Source of the DNA: Erigeron canadensis
Taxonomy: Eukaryota; Streptophyta; Magnoliopsida; Asterales; Asteraceae
Assembly (NCBI RefSeq): GCF_010389155.1
Contig: NC_057766.1
Coordinates: 31,939,516 to 32,003,515 of the forward strand
DNA: 64,000 bases
Direction of reading: 5' to 3'
The translations under genes were made by a program, and so were the position numbers. Position 1 is the first letter of the stretch. Each line of letters starts with the position of its first letter. Below the pieces are notes generated by a model. It was not told the DNA's origin and made no database searches. It saw nothing but the letters and a program-made list of their open reading frames with translations. Positions 34,299-44,412 of this stretch are shown in pieces.

Positions 34299-35776
34299 GC
34301 TATACAAATTTTTTTCTATAAATACATAATGACAAAATTATTGAAGTTATTAAAAGAAACCCTTTACCAAACGCACATTCTAGCCTTTCATCAATTAGTC
34401 AAAAGAAATGGTAGGCAGTTGGTTTCACAAATTTGACATGTAGTGAGTGAACTAAAAGTAGTGGAAAAAATGAGAACAAAAGTGCCCAATTTCAACATCA
34501 TTTTTTGGTTTGCCCATTTTCATTCTATCCTCGAACAACATCTCTACAAAGTACAAAGGCACTCCATCTTTTATCTCATGATCTTTTTTTTTTTACCTTA
34601 AAGTTTTCAACTTCATACTGTTCCACATAATCTTGTTGTTTACCCTGATTTTATTTTTACCATTTTTGTTCAAATCTTGTTCCAAGCTTGTGTATTTTTT
34701 TTTTGACTTTTTTCTTCCGATAAAGATCTTACCTTTATTGTATTTGATATCATTTTCAGCAGGTGTTGAGTATTCTTAGAATGTGGGCACTCATAAATCT
34801 TGGTTTTCAATGGACTTCAATTCTCTTTTGATGATTTCTGGCTTCATTGGTTTATGGTGTGGAGAATTCTTTGAATTGCATAAAGGTTAGATTTTGACTC
34901 CAATAATCATTATTATCTGTTATATATTCTGACATCATAAGTTGAAATTATGTATATCTGTATGTTTGTATGTGTATACTAATGGTAGTGGTTGAGCCCT
35001 TAAATATTGGATTGGGTTGGTGGAAGTTGAGCTCTTTTTTATGTGATTATATTATATTATATTGATAAGGTGGTCTAGTGGTAAGGGATCCTCTCATAAT
35101 AGTCTTAGGTTTTGGTACCACCGCGTAAACTTCCATGGGAATACCGGTTAGGCTGAACATGGATGATGGATCCCTCTCCGGGTTTTTCTTTTCAATCATA
35201 TAGTTGACCCCTTTGTTATGAATGCAAAGTTGAGAAAATTGGTCTAATAACTATTTAAATTAATTAATAGTACGGACTAAGGAGTATTACTTATTGTTTG
35301 ATCTTGACTAGATACATATATATTGTGTTTTTTGATTAGTTTATATTTATATCTGAATGCAGTTTCGGCTTTGGGTAAGTTAAAACTTTAGCTGTTTAGA
35401 CCATACTGGCTTGAAAATCTAAAGTCTGCTTGGTTATTTGTAATAAGAACTTTGATCTATCCATGTAAATGTTTCTATATTGTAATTTTGAGTGTTGGGA
35501 GAACAAAGAAGTGACTCACAAATGGGAAAGCCCGCAGGCTGGAAACGATATCATTGAATGTAGTATCTGCATATTGTATGTGTTTTTGGCCTACACATGG
35601 TTGATGGTTGTAAAGATGTTATCTTTATCCACACTTCAATTTGTGTAACTGTTTTTAACTTTTTCCAAGAGAAGATCTTTTAACTTGATATGTGGTATGA
35701 GTTTTGTAATGTTGCTAACGATGACTTTCTTGCAGAGAACAATCTACAAGCCTGACTCTATACAACACTTTGTGGC
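34299..35776 (+). promoter_or_regulatory. DA1-type gene promoter, 5' UTR and probable leader intron
   Basis: The region ahead of the DA1-type start contains a plausible non-coding leader exon ending near 34886 (AAAG before GTTAGA). An acceptor TTCTTGCAG ends at about 35735, followed by a short leader to the ATG at 35777. A leader intron of ~850 bp is therefore inferred but not proved. A SINE sits inside it. Confidence 0.4.
35062..35215 (+). mobile_element. SINE-like element in the presumed DA1 leader intron
   Basis: An A-box-like GGTGGTCTAGTGGTAAGG at about 35069 and a B-box-like GGTTTTGGTACC at about 35108, followed by a GC-richer body ending TCTCCGGGTTTTTC. This is the usual pattern of a tRNA-derived plant SINE. 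Confidence 0.6.
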
Positions 35777-38700
35777 ATGGGCTGGCTTACTAAAATATTA
35801 AAAGGGTCCAGCTCGAGCTCCAGTCATAGAGTTACCGAAGGGCACTATCATGAGAGATTTGAAAATGATGAAATTTGGGAGGAGCCTCCTACTACAGTGG
35901 TAGCTGACCCCTTCTTTATTTGTTAATGGATATGTCAATTACTACTTGCAATAGTCTAAAACAATGTGTGTTCTATTTGTCTTACATTGATCACGTCTTA
36001 TGTAGGATGCATCGTCGGACTTTGATTATGAAGAAATCGATCGAGCCATTGCACTTTCTCTTGCTGAAGAAGACGAAAGAAGTGTACTTTCAATTGTAGA
36101 AGACGATAAGAAAAGTGCACGTTCCAGTGTAGAAGAAGCAGAGGATGATTTTATTTCCTCTGCAGAGGCTGAAAAGGATTTAGTTCCATCTCCAGAAGAA
36201 CATAATAGAGGATCGAATAAAGAAGATCATAAAGGAAAAACAGTAATTGGTAGGTTGTATTTGCTGCTACTTTTGTTTTTAAGAGATTCTGGCCTGTTTC
36301 AGTTTTTTTCTTCTAATTACTTATTTATTAAAGCATATTATAAAATAAGGATGTTGTTTATCAGATGATGAGTCTTACTTGGAAGAAGATGAACAGCTTG
36401 CCAAGGCTATTCAAGAAAGCTTAAAGGTGGACTCACCACCACGAAATAACTTCGGAAGCCTATTTCCTCGTTTGCCAAATTTCTTTCAAGGTGTATACAG
36501 GTGGATATTTCTTTATAAACACTTTATACAGTCTGAATTCTGCAAATTTATAAGTTGCTGCAAGGTTACCACAGAAACAACATAGAATTGAAATTATGTT
36601 TGAACTGCATAAGTCTTCTTATAAGTTCATCTCATCTGAAATGTGGGTTGCAGGATATGCACTGGTTGCAACGGCCAAATTGGTCATGGGCGTTTTTTGA
36701 GTTGCATGGGAGGATATTGGCATCCAGATTGTTTTCGTTGTCATGCTTGCAACTTACCAATATCTGATTATGAGGTCCAACTCTACCCCAAGTCAAACTT
36801 ATCGTTTACAGCTCTTTCACAAGGTGTTCTTTTTTCCTTTTAAATTTTAAAACCCTAACGGCTTTTAAAGCATTTAAATTTTTTTAAAAATGAGTTAGCT
36901 TTGGCATTAGAATATTCATTTTTGCCTGATATCACTCAAACGGTTAGTTTAAATTTGACTTTCCTCCCCGCCTATGCAGTTCTCTATGTCTGAAAACCGA
37001 CCGTTCCATAAATCATGCTATAAAGAACACCATCACCCAAAATGCGATGTTTGCAAGAACTTTGTAAGTTTCTGTTTTTACTAGTCAATAGGTTTCGTAA
37101 ATACAACTTTAATATGTCCGCTTCAATCCTAAGACTCAGCCTTTATATGAAGATAACTTTATAAATATACGCAGATCCCAACAAATGTCGGTGGTCTTAT
37201 TGAATATCGGGCTCATCCTTTCTGGCTACAAAAGTACTGCCCCGCCCATGAGCATGATAGGACTCCTAGATGTTGTAGCTGCGAAAGGATGGAGCCAAGG
37301 GACATGAAATATTTTTTGCTAGATGATGGTCGAAAGCTTTGTCTGGAGTGTCTTGACTCTGCAATAATGGATACTCATGAATGTCAACCCCTATATCTTG
37401 AAATTCAAGAATTTTATGAAGGATTAAATATGAAAATTGAGCAACAAGTTCCATTGCTGTTGGTTGAGAGACAAGCATTAAATGAAGCCATGGAGGGAGA
37501 AAAACTTGTAAGGCTAAATGCACGTGTTACATTATTGAAATTACATTTTAGGTGTTTGACCTCAATAATTGATCTTTTATCCTTGGCAGGGTCATCATCA
37601 CATGTCTGAAACAAGGGGACTTTGCCTTTCAGAAGAGCAGACCATAAGCACTGTACGAATCTTGATCATTATAAAATAGCGGGAGTTTTTGGTTTTTGTC
37701 GGAATATATTTTATGACCTTGCTGGTTATGCTTTTTTTATTTTCTTAAAATAACAGATAATGAGGCGGCCAAGGGTTGGGGCAGGCCGGATAATGGATAT
37801 TTTTACGGAGCCTTATAAGCTAGTTCGTAGATGTGAAGTGACTGCCATCCTCATTTTGCATAGTCTCCCTAGGTAAGTTGTCATCTTTTCTTGCTATATA
37901 GTAGATGTCACAATTTCAACCCTATTGATTGGTTTGGATTACATATTATTGGGTCAAAGGGCTAACACACAAATAAAGCTGAAAAGGAAATTGGTGAAAT
38001 GGCTAAGGTGAGAAGTTTGCCCAATATGTAGTTCGGTGTTGCAAATATCGGCCATCTCGGCCGATATATTGGTGATATATCGGATGTCGGTCCTTCACTG
38101 ATACGAAAAATGAGTTATCGGGTCCAGTTATCGTTTTGGTCAAATTTCGGTCAATCTTGGAACTTATCGGCCATTTCGGTCAACGAAAAAAGTTGACTTT
38201 TTTATTAAAAAAAAAAGGTTAAAATAAGATTTTAGGGTTTCTGGCTTCCATTTTCAGCCTCTCACACACCAAACCCCCACCTCGCTATTCCCCACCCCCG
38301 GCCTACCTGTGGCTGTGATTTCCGGCGATTCCAGTCGCCGGCGGATCCACCGCTGGCCAATCCACCTTTGGCAACAGCTATTTATGCTCCAGTAAGTTTG
38401 TTACTTTTTTTTCTTTTCTATTTTGTAGTTAATTATCAATTAGTTATTTATTATTTGAGTTCATCTTCAACAATTCTTTATTTCGAGTTGTAATTAGTTA
38501 AGTAATTTCTTTATCCTATACTTTCTTTATTTTCCTTTTTGTTATAATTTCAAGTTGTAAACTTGTAATTACTTTTTATTACTTCATATTCCAGTTGCAA
38601 TAAGCCAATAAGTTACTTTTGTAGTGTCTTACTTTTCAATTTGCATTACACATTGTATATATTGTTAGTATATATATAAATTTTAGAAAAATTCCTTTAC

Positions 38701-39662
38701 AATTTAGGATACCCGATATATCCCCGATATATCCTACTTATCACTTATCGGGGGTCAACCGATAATAAACCGATAACTGATATTTACAACCTCGATGTAG
38801 TTCAAACGCATACACAACCCCCCCCCCAACACAATTTATTCAAATATTTAAGATGTTATTGTATTAATATAGTTGTTGTAATCGTTTTTTAATGTATTTA
38901 TTTATTTATGTATTTGCTTACAATATGGATAAAGAAGTGTTTTGGGCCAATCCGACACGTTTCGACATGTACTATAAAATGATTTTTTTAACCTAAACCC
39001 TTTTGACCCATTACCCAACCTGTCCAGCCCGTACAATCTGCCACCTCCAGTATCCAGATAATAATCATGCTTTGATAAAGTCATAAAACAAATCATTTAA
39101 TTTAAACCTTCATGAATTCAGGTTGCTAACAGGCTCAATTTTGGCTCATGAGATGATGCATGCATGGCTTCGGCTTAAAGGTTCTTGCTTTCTCTTTTTT
39201 ATTTATTAGTTAACAATTTGTGTAACGAAATGTCCATTCCACCCTTAATTATCTCTATGTTTCAACTTGCTTTTCTCATAACTGGAGCTTAGCTTTAAGA
39301 ATAAGTACCTATGATGTGCTATTCTCATGGAATAAACAGGATACTCTAATTTGCCTCCTGATGTTGAAGAAGGAATCTGCCAAGTTCTTGCTCATATGTG
39401 GTTAGACTCTGAGATCATTGCTGGTTCTAGTGGGACTAGTGTTGCTTCATCATCTTCATCTGCACCAGTACCTGTATCATCAAAAAAAGGCAAAAGGTCC
39501 GAGTTCGAGAAGCAACTAGGTGAGTTTTTTAAACATCAGATAGAGTCTGATACTTCTGCAGCTTATGGAGACGGGTTCCGAGAAGGTAACAAGGCTGTGC
39601 TCAAGTACGGTCTGAGAAGCACTCTTGACCATATTCGACTTACTGGACGATTTCCTTGCTAA
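35777..39662 (+). CDS. DA1: DA1-family ubiquitin-activated peptidase (UIM-LIM-peptidase)
   Basis: Ten exons: 35777-35899, 36006-36249, 36365-36500, 36654-36774, 36980-37063, 37175-37507, 37590-37652, 37757-37872, 39122-39180, 39340-39662. All GT-AG and phase-consistent, giving 533 residues, close to Arabidopsis DA1 (532). Domains in order: [10 protein letters not shown] start; UIM1 about 50-64 ([14 protein letters not shown]); UIM2 about 130-144 ([13 protein letters not shown]); LIM domain about 169-236 ([30 protein letters not shown]); a second Cys/His-rich part ([16 protein letters not shown]); and the C-terminal peptidase with HEMMH at 416-420 and a downstream EEGICQ. DA1 proteins are ubiquitin-activated metallopeptidases that limit the period of cell proliferation and so restrain seed and organ size. 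All expected metal ligands are present. Intron 8 (1249 bp) is swollen by a hAT insertion. DA1 and the DAR paralogues are hard to separate by eye. Confidence 0.95.
38034..38794. mobile_element. hAT-type non-autonomous element with ATATCGG word array, 761 bp, in DA1 intron 8
   Basis: It is flanked by the perfect 8-bp duplication ATGTAGTT (38026-38033 and 38795-38802). The inverted ends fit CGRKGTTGYAAATATC. Both arms carry ATATCGG, CCGATAT and TTATCGG words. The middle (about 38255-38395) holds an unusually GC-rich stretch that could be captured host sequence. No transposase frame. Confidence 0.88.
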
Positions 39663-40372
39663 TGGCCTTGAGAAGTAAAGGAGCAAAAGATCTAATAAAG
39701 AACTGTATGAAAGCGGCATTACAGGTTTTCATTTTGTGCTTTCTACAACTGTCGATATATAGGGAAAGTAATTAATTATGTTATAGAAATACATGTGTCA
39801 CTCTTTTATACAATACCTCAGTTATGTACTTTTTATCAAGAGCCTAAAGTTGACTGCTTCAAATCCTTAAATATAAGTATCAATCCTAAATTTAATGCCT
39901 TAAAAATTTCTTGAGTAATCTTGTCATCCTCTCTCCAGGGTAAATGTAAATAGAAAGTCTAGATATGGAAATCAGGTTTAATTATTTCCAACTTAGATTC
40001 TTTTTTAAAATTCTTCCAAAATCTGTCAATATTCCTATCTTGTCTTTTCTTGGTTATCCTCTACAAAAATGTTAAAACTCCTTTTGAAAGGTTCTAACCA
40101 GACAACTTTGGCTAATATGCTGCAGCAAACATCATATCTTGCCGGCTTAAATTAGTTTTTATATGTGTTTACACGAATATATTACACACTTATTGGCATT
40201 ATCTTAGTTAATAACTCAAGAAAGTCATAAAGATTATGTCCATATTACATATGGAATCATTTTAATATTAAGAACCGAAAGCTACCTAATACTAGTAGTG
40301 ATAGCGACTTCCATAATCCTAATGCATAATACAAAGCTTAGATTAAATTTCCTGTTCAAGAGGGTTATTAGC
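39663..40372. other. DA1 3' flank and NFP-type gene upstream region
   Basis: No further gene. It contains the 3' UTR of the DA1-type gene and the promoter of the next gene. The frame upstream of 40373 is open back to 40298 but is not needed for the protein. Confidence 0.5.
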
Positions 40373-42208
40373 ATGGCATTCTCATATCTTTCATTGCTAG
40401 TTCTTTCTGTGTTCTTAGTTTATCCATTCTATGTCTTGGCAACATCCGCAGACACGAACTTCACGTGTTCTGCCGACTCACCTCGTACGTGTCAAACGTA
40501 CCTTACATATCGTGCCAGGTCACCTTATATGGATCTTGGGAATATATCCGATCTCTTTGGTGTCAGCCGTTTGAGTATAGCAGAAGCCAGCAATCTCACC
40601 TCAGAAAATGAAGAAATACTTTATGATCAGCTTTTGCTGATACCCATTACCTGTAGCTGCAATGGGACCAAATATTTCTCTAATGTCACCTATGAAATCA
40701 AAAAAGGCGACAGCTTCTATGTCGTTGCCACTACTGTCTTCCAAAATTTGACCAATTTTCATGACGATGAAAACTTCAACCCGACTCTAAAAGCAACCAA
40801 TTTGACAGTTGGTGATCAAGCCGTTTTCCCTTTGCTCTGTAAGTGTCCTGCACAGTTACAGAACAGAGATAAATACCTTATTACTTATGTATGGCAACCA
40901 AAAGATGAAATCTTACCTGTGAGCTTTATGTTTAATACAAGCTCTTATGATGTTGCAAGCGAGAATAATTTCCGTAATTTTACTGCTGCTGTATCTCTTC
41001 CAGTTCTTATACCCGTCTCTCAATTACCGTTCTTTCCTCCACCTCAACGCGTCTCTCCAAAAAGTAAAAAGTCAAAAAAGATTAATTTGATATTGATCAT
41101 TTTAGGAATTGTTGTATCTTTCTTTCTTTTCATTCTATCGTGGGTTTTAATTCACAAATATCGTTTGCGTAAAACCAAGAGAATCCTGGCTCGTAATGAG
41201 TCTTCTTTTGAGTTCACTGATCTTCTGCACATGAAAAAAGCTTCAAAACAAGAAGTTATGTTACCTGTGAAAAACAATCAAGATAAGTTGCTTCCAGGGG
41301 TTTCAGGCTACCTAAGCAAACCAATCATGTATGACAGAAAGGAGATCATGGATGCAACCATGAACCTCAGTGAAAGGTACCGAATTGGAGGGTCAGTTTA
41401 CAAGGCCACAATCCATGGTCGGAATTTGGCAGTGAAGAAACTGAGAGATGCAACTGAGGAACTAAAGATTTTGCAGAGAGTAAACCACATGAATCTTGTG
41501 AAGTTAATGGGCATCTCCAATGATTTTGACGGGAATTGTTATCTGGTTTATGAGTATGCAGAAAACGGATCACTCGATAAATGGCTGTTTCCAAGACCTT
41601 CTTCTTTGGGCATTGCTGTTGATGTTATTCTCTCTTGGTCTCAAAGATTGAATGTAGCATTAGATATCGCTAATGGACTTCAATATATGCATGAACACAG
41701 TCAACCGAGCATAGCCCACAGAGACCTCAGAACAAGTAATATACTTCTAGATACCACTTTCAGGGCCAAAATTGGAAATTTTTCTGCAGCTAGACCTGCA
41801 ATAAGTTCAATCATGTTAAAGGTTGATGTTTTTGCGTTCGGAGTTATTCTCCTGGAGTTGCTTTCAGGAAAGAAAGCAATGGAAACGAAAGACGATGGAG
41901 AGATTTGCATGTCATGGAAAGAAATACGGAAGGTAATAGAAGTCGAAGAGACGAGAGAAGACAATTTGAGGTCATGGATGGATCCAAATCTAGGAAGTTT
42001 TTACCCGATTGCGGGTGCTTTGAACATGGCGTCATTAGCTAGAGCTTGCACATCAGAAAAGTCTGCAGATAGGCCTGGAATGACAGAAATAGTGTTTAAT
42101 CTGTCTGTTCTTACTCAATCGTCGACCGAAATGTATGAAACATCTTGGACCTCTTCAGGTTTGGAGACAGAAGGTCCTCATATTATCAGTCCAGTAGTAG
42201 CTCGTTGA
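40373..42208 (+). CDS. NFP: LysM receptor-like (pseudo)kinase, NFP/NFR5 type
   Basis: An intronless 611-residue type I membrane receptor. Signal peptide 1-26; ectodomain with three LysM modules separated by CXC pairs (C94-S-C96 and C156-K-C158) and many N-glycosylation sites; transmembrane segment about 238-260; cytoplasmic kinase-like domain. Hallmarks of the NFP/NFR5 group are a shortened glycine loop (IGGSVYKA), GVSGYLSKPIMYDRKEIMDATMNLSE-like juxtamembrane sequence, NFS (469-471) in place of DFG, an activation loop cut to about a dozen residues with no APE, and the tail HIISPVVAR. The ATP-binding lysine (K355) and HRD (449-451) remain, but without DFG and activation loop it should be catalytically dead, as known for NFR5/NFP. 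In legumes the family perceives rhizobial Nod factors; in other plants it is linked to mycorrhizal lipo-chitooligosaccharides. The start at 40373 gives the better signal peptide; an in-frame ATG at 40298 is possible. Confidence 0.93.
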   Translation: MAFSYLSLLVLSVFLVYPFYVLATSADTNFTCSADSPRTCQTYLTYRARSPYMDLGNISDLFGVSRLSIAEASNLTSENEEILYDQLLLIPITCSCNGTKYFSNVTYEIKKGDSFYVVATTVFQNLTNFHDDENFNPTLKATNLTVGDQAVFPLLCKCPAQLQNRDKYLITYVWQPKDEILPVSFMFNTSSYDVASENNFRNFTAAVSLPVLIPVSQLPFFPPPQRVSPKSKKSKKINLILIILGIVVSFFLFILSWVLIHKYRLRKTKRILARNESSFEFTDLLHMKKASKQEVMLPVKNNQDKLLPGVSGYLSKPIMYDRKEIMDATMNLSERYRIGGSVYKATIHGRNLAVKKLRDATEELKILQRVNHMNLVKLMGISNDFDGNCYLVYEYAENGSLDKWLFPRPSSLGIAVDVILSWSQRLNVALDIANGLQYMHEHSQPSIAHRDLRTSNILLDTTFRAKIGNFSAARPAISSIMLKVDVFAFGVILLELLSGKKAMETKDDGEICMSWKEIRKVIEVEETREDNLRSWMDPNLGSFYPIAGALNMASLARACTSEKSADRPGMTEIVFNLSVLTQSSTEMYETSWTSSGLETEGPHIISPVVAR

Positions 42209-42465
42209 AATGTGCAAATATACTCGTATATTACCGTGTGATTACTCATATTAAGTTAGCAGATTGTAAAAATTTTCTGTTATAATGTGTGTTGAATATA
42301 CTTGGTTTATTTGCATATTTTTTAAAATCCAAACACTTCAAAAGATGAAAAACAGATGGAAGTATAACAAAAAAAAGTTGACACGAGCAATCTTGCAGAT
42401 TTACACCATATAAATGGATCATAGTGATCTTACTCATATAGTCATATAATAATATACACAATGAA
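42209..42465. other. Short convergent spacer between two LysM receptor genes
   Basis: Only 257 bp separates the two stop codons. Both 3' UTRs must lie here and may overlap, giving complementary transcript ends. Confidence 0.6.
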
Positions 42466-44412
42466 TCATTTTACAAAATCATCTTGAACCGAAATGGTTA
42501 TGGATGCTTGTCGAGTCTGTGAAGCGGTCAGAATTCTTGAAAGACATTGTGAAACCTCATTCATATCCGGTCGAGTGGATGGATCTTTATCTAGGCAGCC
42601 ATATATCAGTCTGACCACAGATATGGCTAGTTCCGAAGGATAATTCCCTTGGAGACTTGGGTCAGTGAAATCGGTCAACTTTTCATTTCCCTGTACATTT
42701 TCTTCATCAAGAAACTCATTCAAAACCTCGGATAAGTCCTTATTTACCTTCTCATAGAGATCAGAAACATGTTTTCCTGTTACTAATTCAAGCATCAGAA
42801 CTCCAAACCCGTAAACATCAAGCTTTGTGGAAATCAAACCGTTTTCCAAATACTCAGGTGACATGTAACCTCTAGTACCAACAATGTGTCGAGTCAGTGC
42901 ATATTGACCATTTTGTCCCTCAGCAGACCTTGCCAAATCAAAATTTGTAATCTTGGCTCTGAAATCACTATCAAGAAGGATATTGTCACTCTTCATATTT
43001 TTGTATACATATGCAGGGGTAGTATAGCTGTGCAGATAATCAAGCCCATTTGCTACATCTAAAACGATTTGAACTCTCTGCATCCAGGTCAACGATTTGT
43101 TGACGCTTAATCCATTATAACCGATCCAATCACTTAAGGGTCCATTTTCGGCATACTCATAAACAAGGTACCAATGGCCATCATGATAACAAACGCCTGA
43201 TAGCCGGATGATATTATGATGGTGGATAGTATTAAGCAATGTGATCTCTTTCGACACATCTCCATGCATTTTCTTGATGGCTGCAAGGTCTCCTTTAATC
43301 GTACCTCGATAAACAGAGCCCTCAATCAAACAACTAGGACTAAAATCTTGTGTAGCTGACTTAAGTTCTTCAAATTTGTAAACTTTTAAAGATTGAGCTA
43401 TGCTATTTAAACTCTCCATAAAATCTGAGTCTTCGTCAATATCCAACTTCTTATCTCCTGGTTTCTCAATTGCTTCAAAGCTTTGAGAGGCAGAAGAAAT
43501 CATAGGTGGACTAATTTGCTTTCTCTTTAAGTAACAAAACCAAAAAGCAACAAACCCAATGAAAATTGTGAAACTAACCCCACCAAGGACTCCAACAAGC
43601 ATATATACCCATTTATGATCACTAGCGGATATACTAGGAGGAGGTGGTGACGGTGGCGGCGACGTTGCTGGTGGCGTTGGGGGAGATAAAGTTTGCGACT
43701 TTAAAGGTTGGCTAGACAGAGGGACTAAAAGTGTTGTAAAAGGGTAAATGTTATAATCTTGTTCTGAAAGCTGATTAGCTTCAAGAGTTAGTCCTGTATC
43801 TACTCCAAATTTTGCACTTATGCCCGAAACAGTCTGTCCCCAAGTGATCAAATATGATAACAAGTACTTAATACCACTGGCAACTTGTTTTTCAGTTGGA
43901 CAAGCACATCTTAAAGGAACAATAAGTCTTTGACCAGGATATATATCAACAGTAAGATTATGTCTTTCAACTTGTATAGCGTGACAAGTCGATAAGCCTT
44001 GAAACGTATTATTCGCGATTAAAAAAGGCGTGTTTCTAGCTTGGATGATATAACTTGCATTAGCTTGATAGAATTCACCAAGACATGAACATTTTGTTGG
44101 GACAAGTACCATTTCACCTGTTCCAAAAGTTGCATTTTCGGAAACCAAGTTGAGTTGTGAAAGCAGAGTTATGTTTGCATTCAAAAGGCTAGAAATCGAG
44201 GCAACCGTGTTGTAAGGTGGTTCGGATCGAAAAGTGAGATAAGCTTGGCAAGTTTTGTTAGCACCATTACATGAATAGCCAAGAACAGAAGTTGAAGCAT
44301 TTCTTATACCACAGTTTGTGCTCAACTTCTTAATGTATGGTTGTTGGGCTTTGATCAATATTTGTTGACAAATTACAAGGATGAAAATCAAGAAAAGATG
44401 TTTGGATGACAT
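42466..44412 (-). CDS. LysM receptor-like (pseudo)kinase, LYK4/LYK5 type
   Basis: An intronless 648-residue receptor. Signal peptide about 1-22; LysM ectodomain with CXC pairs at C108-S-C110 and C169-A-C171 and further cysteines at 34, 48 and 55; a proline-rich linker (PPTPPATSPPPSPPPPS, about 245-260); transmembrane segment about 268-294; kinase-like domain about 345-635. The loop GSVYRG is shortened. The lysine K380 remains, but HRD is replaced by YKN (470-472) and DFG by NFD (490-492), while the activation segment with GTRGYMSPE is kept. This pattern matches Arabidopsis LYK5/LYK4, which bind chitin oligomers and signal through CERK1. It is probably a ligand-binding co-receptor without kinase activity. 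Whether it serves immunity or symbiosis cannot be read from sequence. It is tail-to-tail with the NFP-type gene. Confidence 0.92.
   Translation of the reverse strand: MSSKHLFLIFILVICQQILIKAQQPYIKKLSTNCGIRNASTSVLGYSCNGANKTCQAYLTFRSEPPYNTVASISSLLNANITLLSQLNLVSENATFGTGEMVLVPTKCSCLGEFYQANASYIIQARNTPFLIANNTFQGLSTCHAIQVERHNLTVDIYPGQRLIVPLRCACPTEKQVASGIKYLLSYLITWGQTVSGISAKFGVDTGLTLEANQLSEQDYNIYPFTTLLVPLSSQPLKSQTLSPPTPPATSPPPSPPPPSISASDHKWVYMLVGVLGGVSFTIFIGFVAFWFCYLKRKQISPPMISSASQSFEAIEKPGDKKLDIDEDSDFMESLNSIAQSLKVYKFEELKSATQDFSPSCLIEGSVYRGTIKGDLAAIKKMHGDVSKEITLLNTIHHHNIIRLSGVCYHDGHWYLVYEYAENGPLSDWIGYNGLSVNKSLTWMQRVQIVLDVANGLDYLHSYTTPAYVYKNMKSDNILLDSDFRAKITNFDLARSAEGQNGQYALTRHIVGTRGYMSPEYLENGLISTKLDVYGFGVLMLELVTGKHVSDLYEKVNKDLSEVLNEFLDEENVQGNEKLTDFTDPSLQGNYPSELAISVVRLIYGCLDKDPSTRPDMNEVSQCLSRILTASQTRQASITISVQDDFVK

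Noticed and set aside
40298..40372. Longer N terminus for the NFP-type receptor
   Set aside because: It would place 25 mainly polar or basic residues before the signal peptide; Met at 40373 gives a normal secretion signal.
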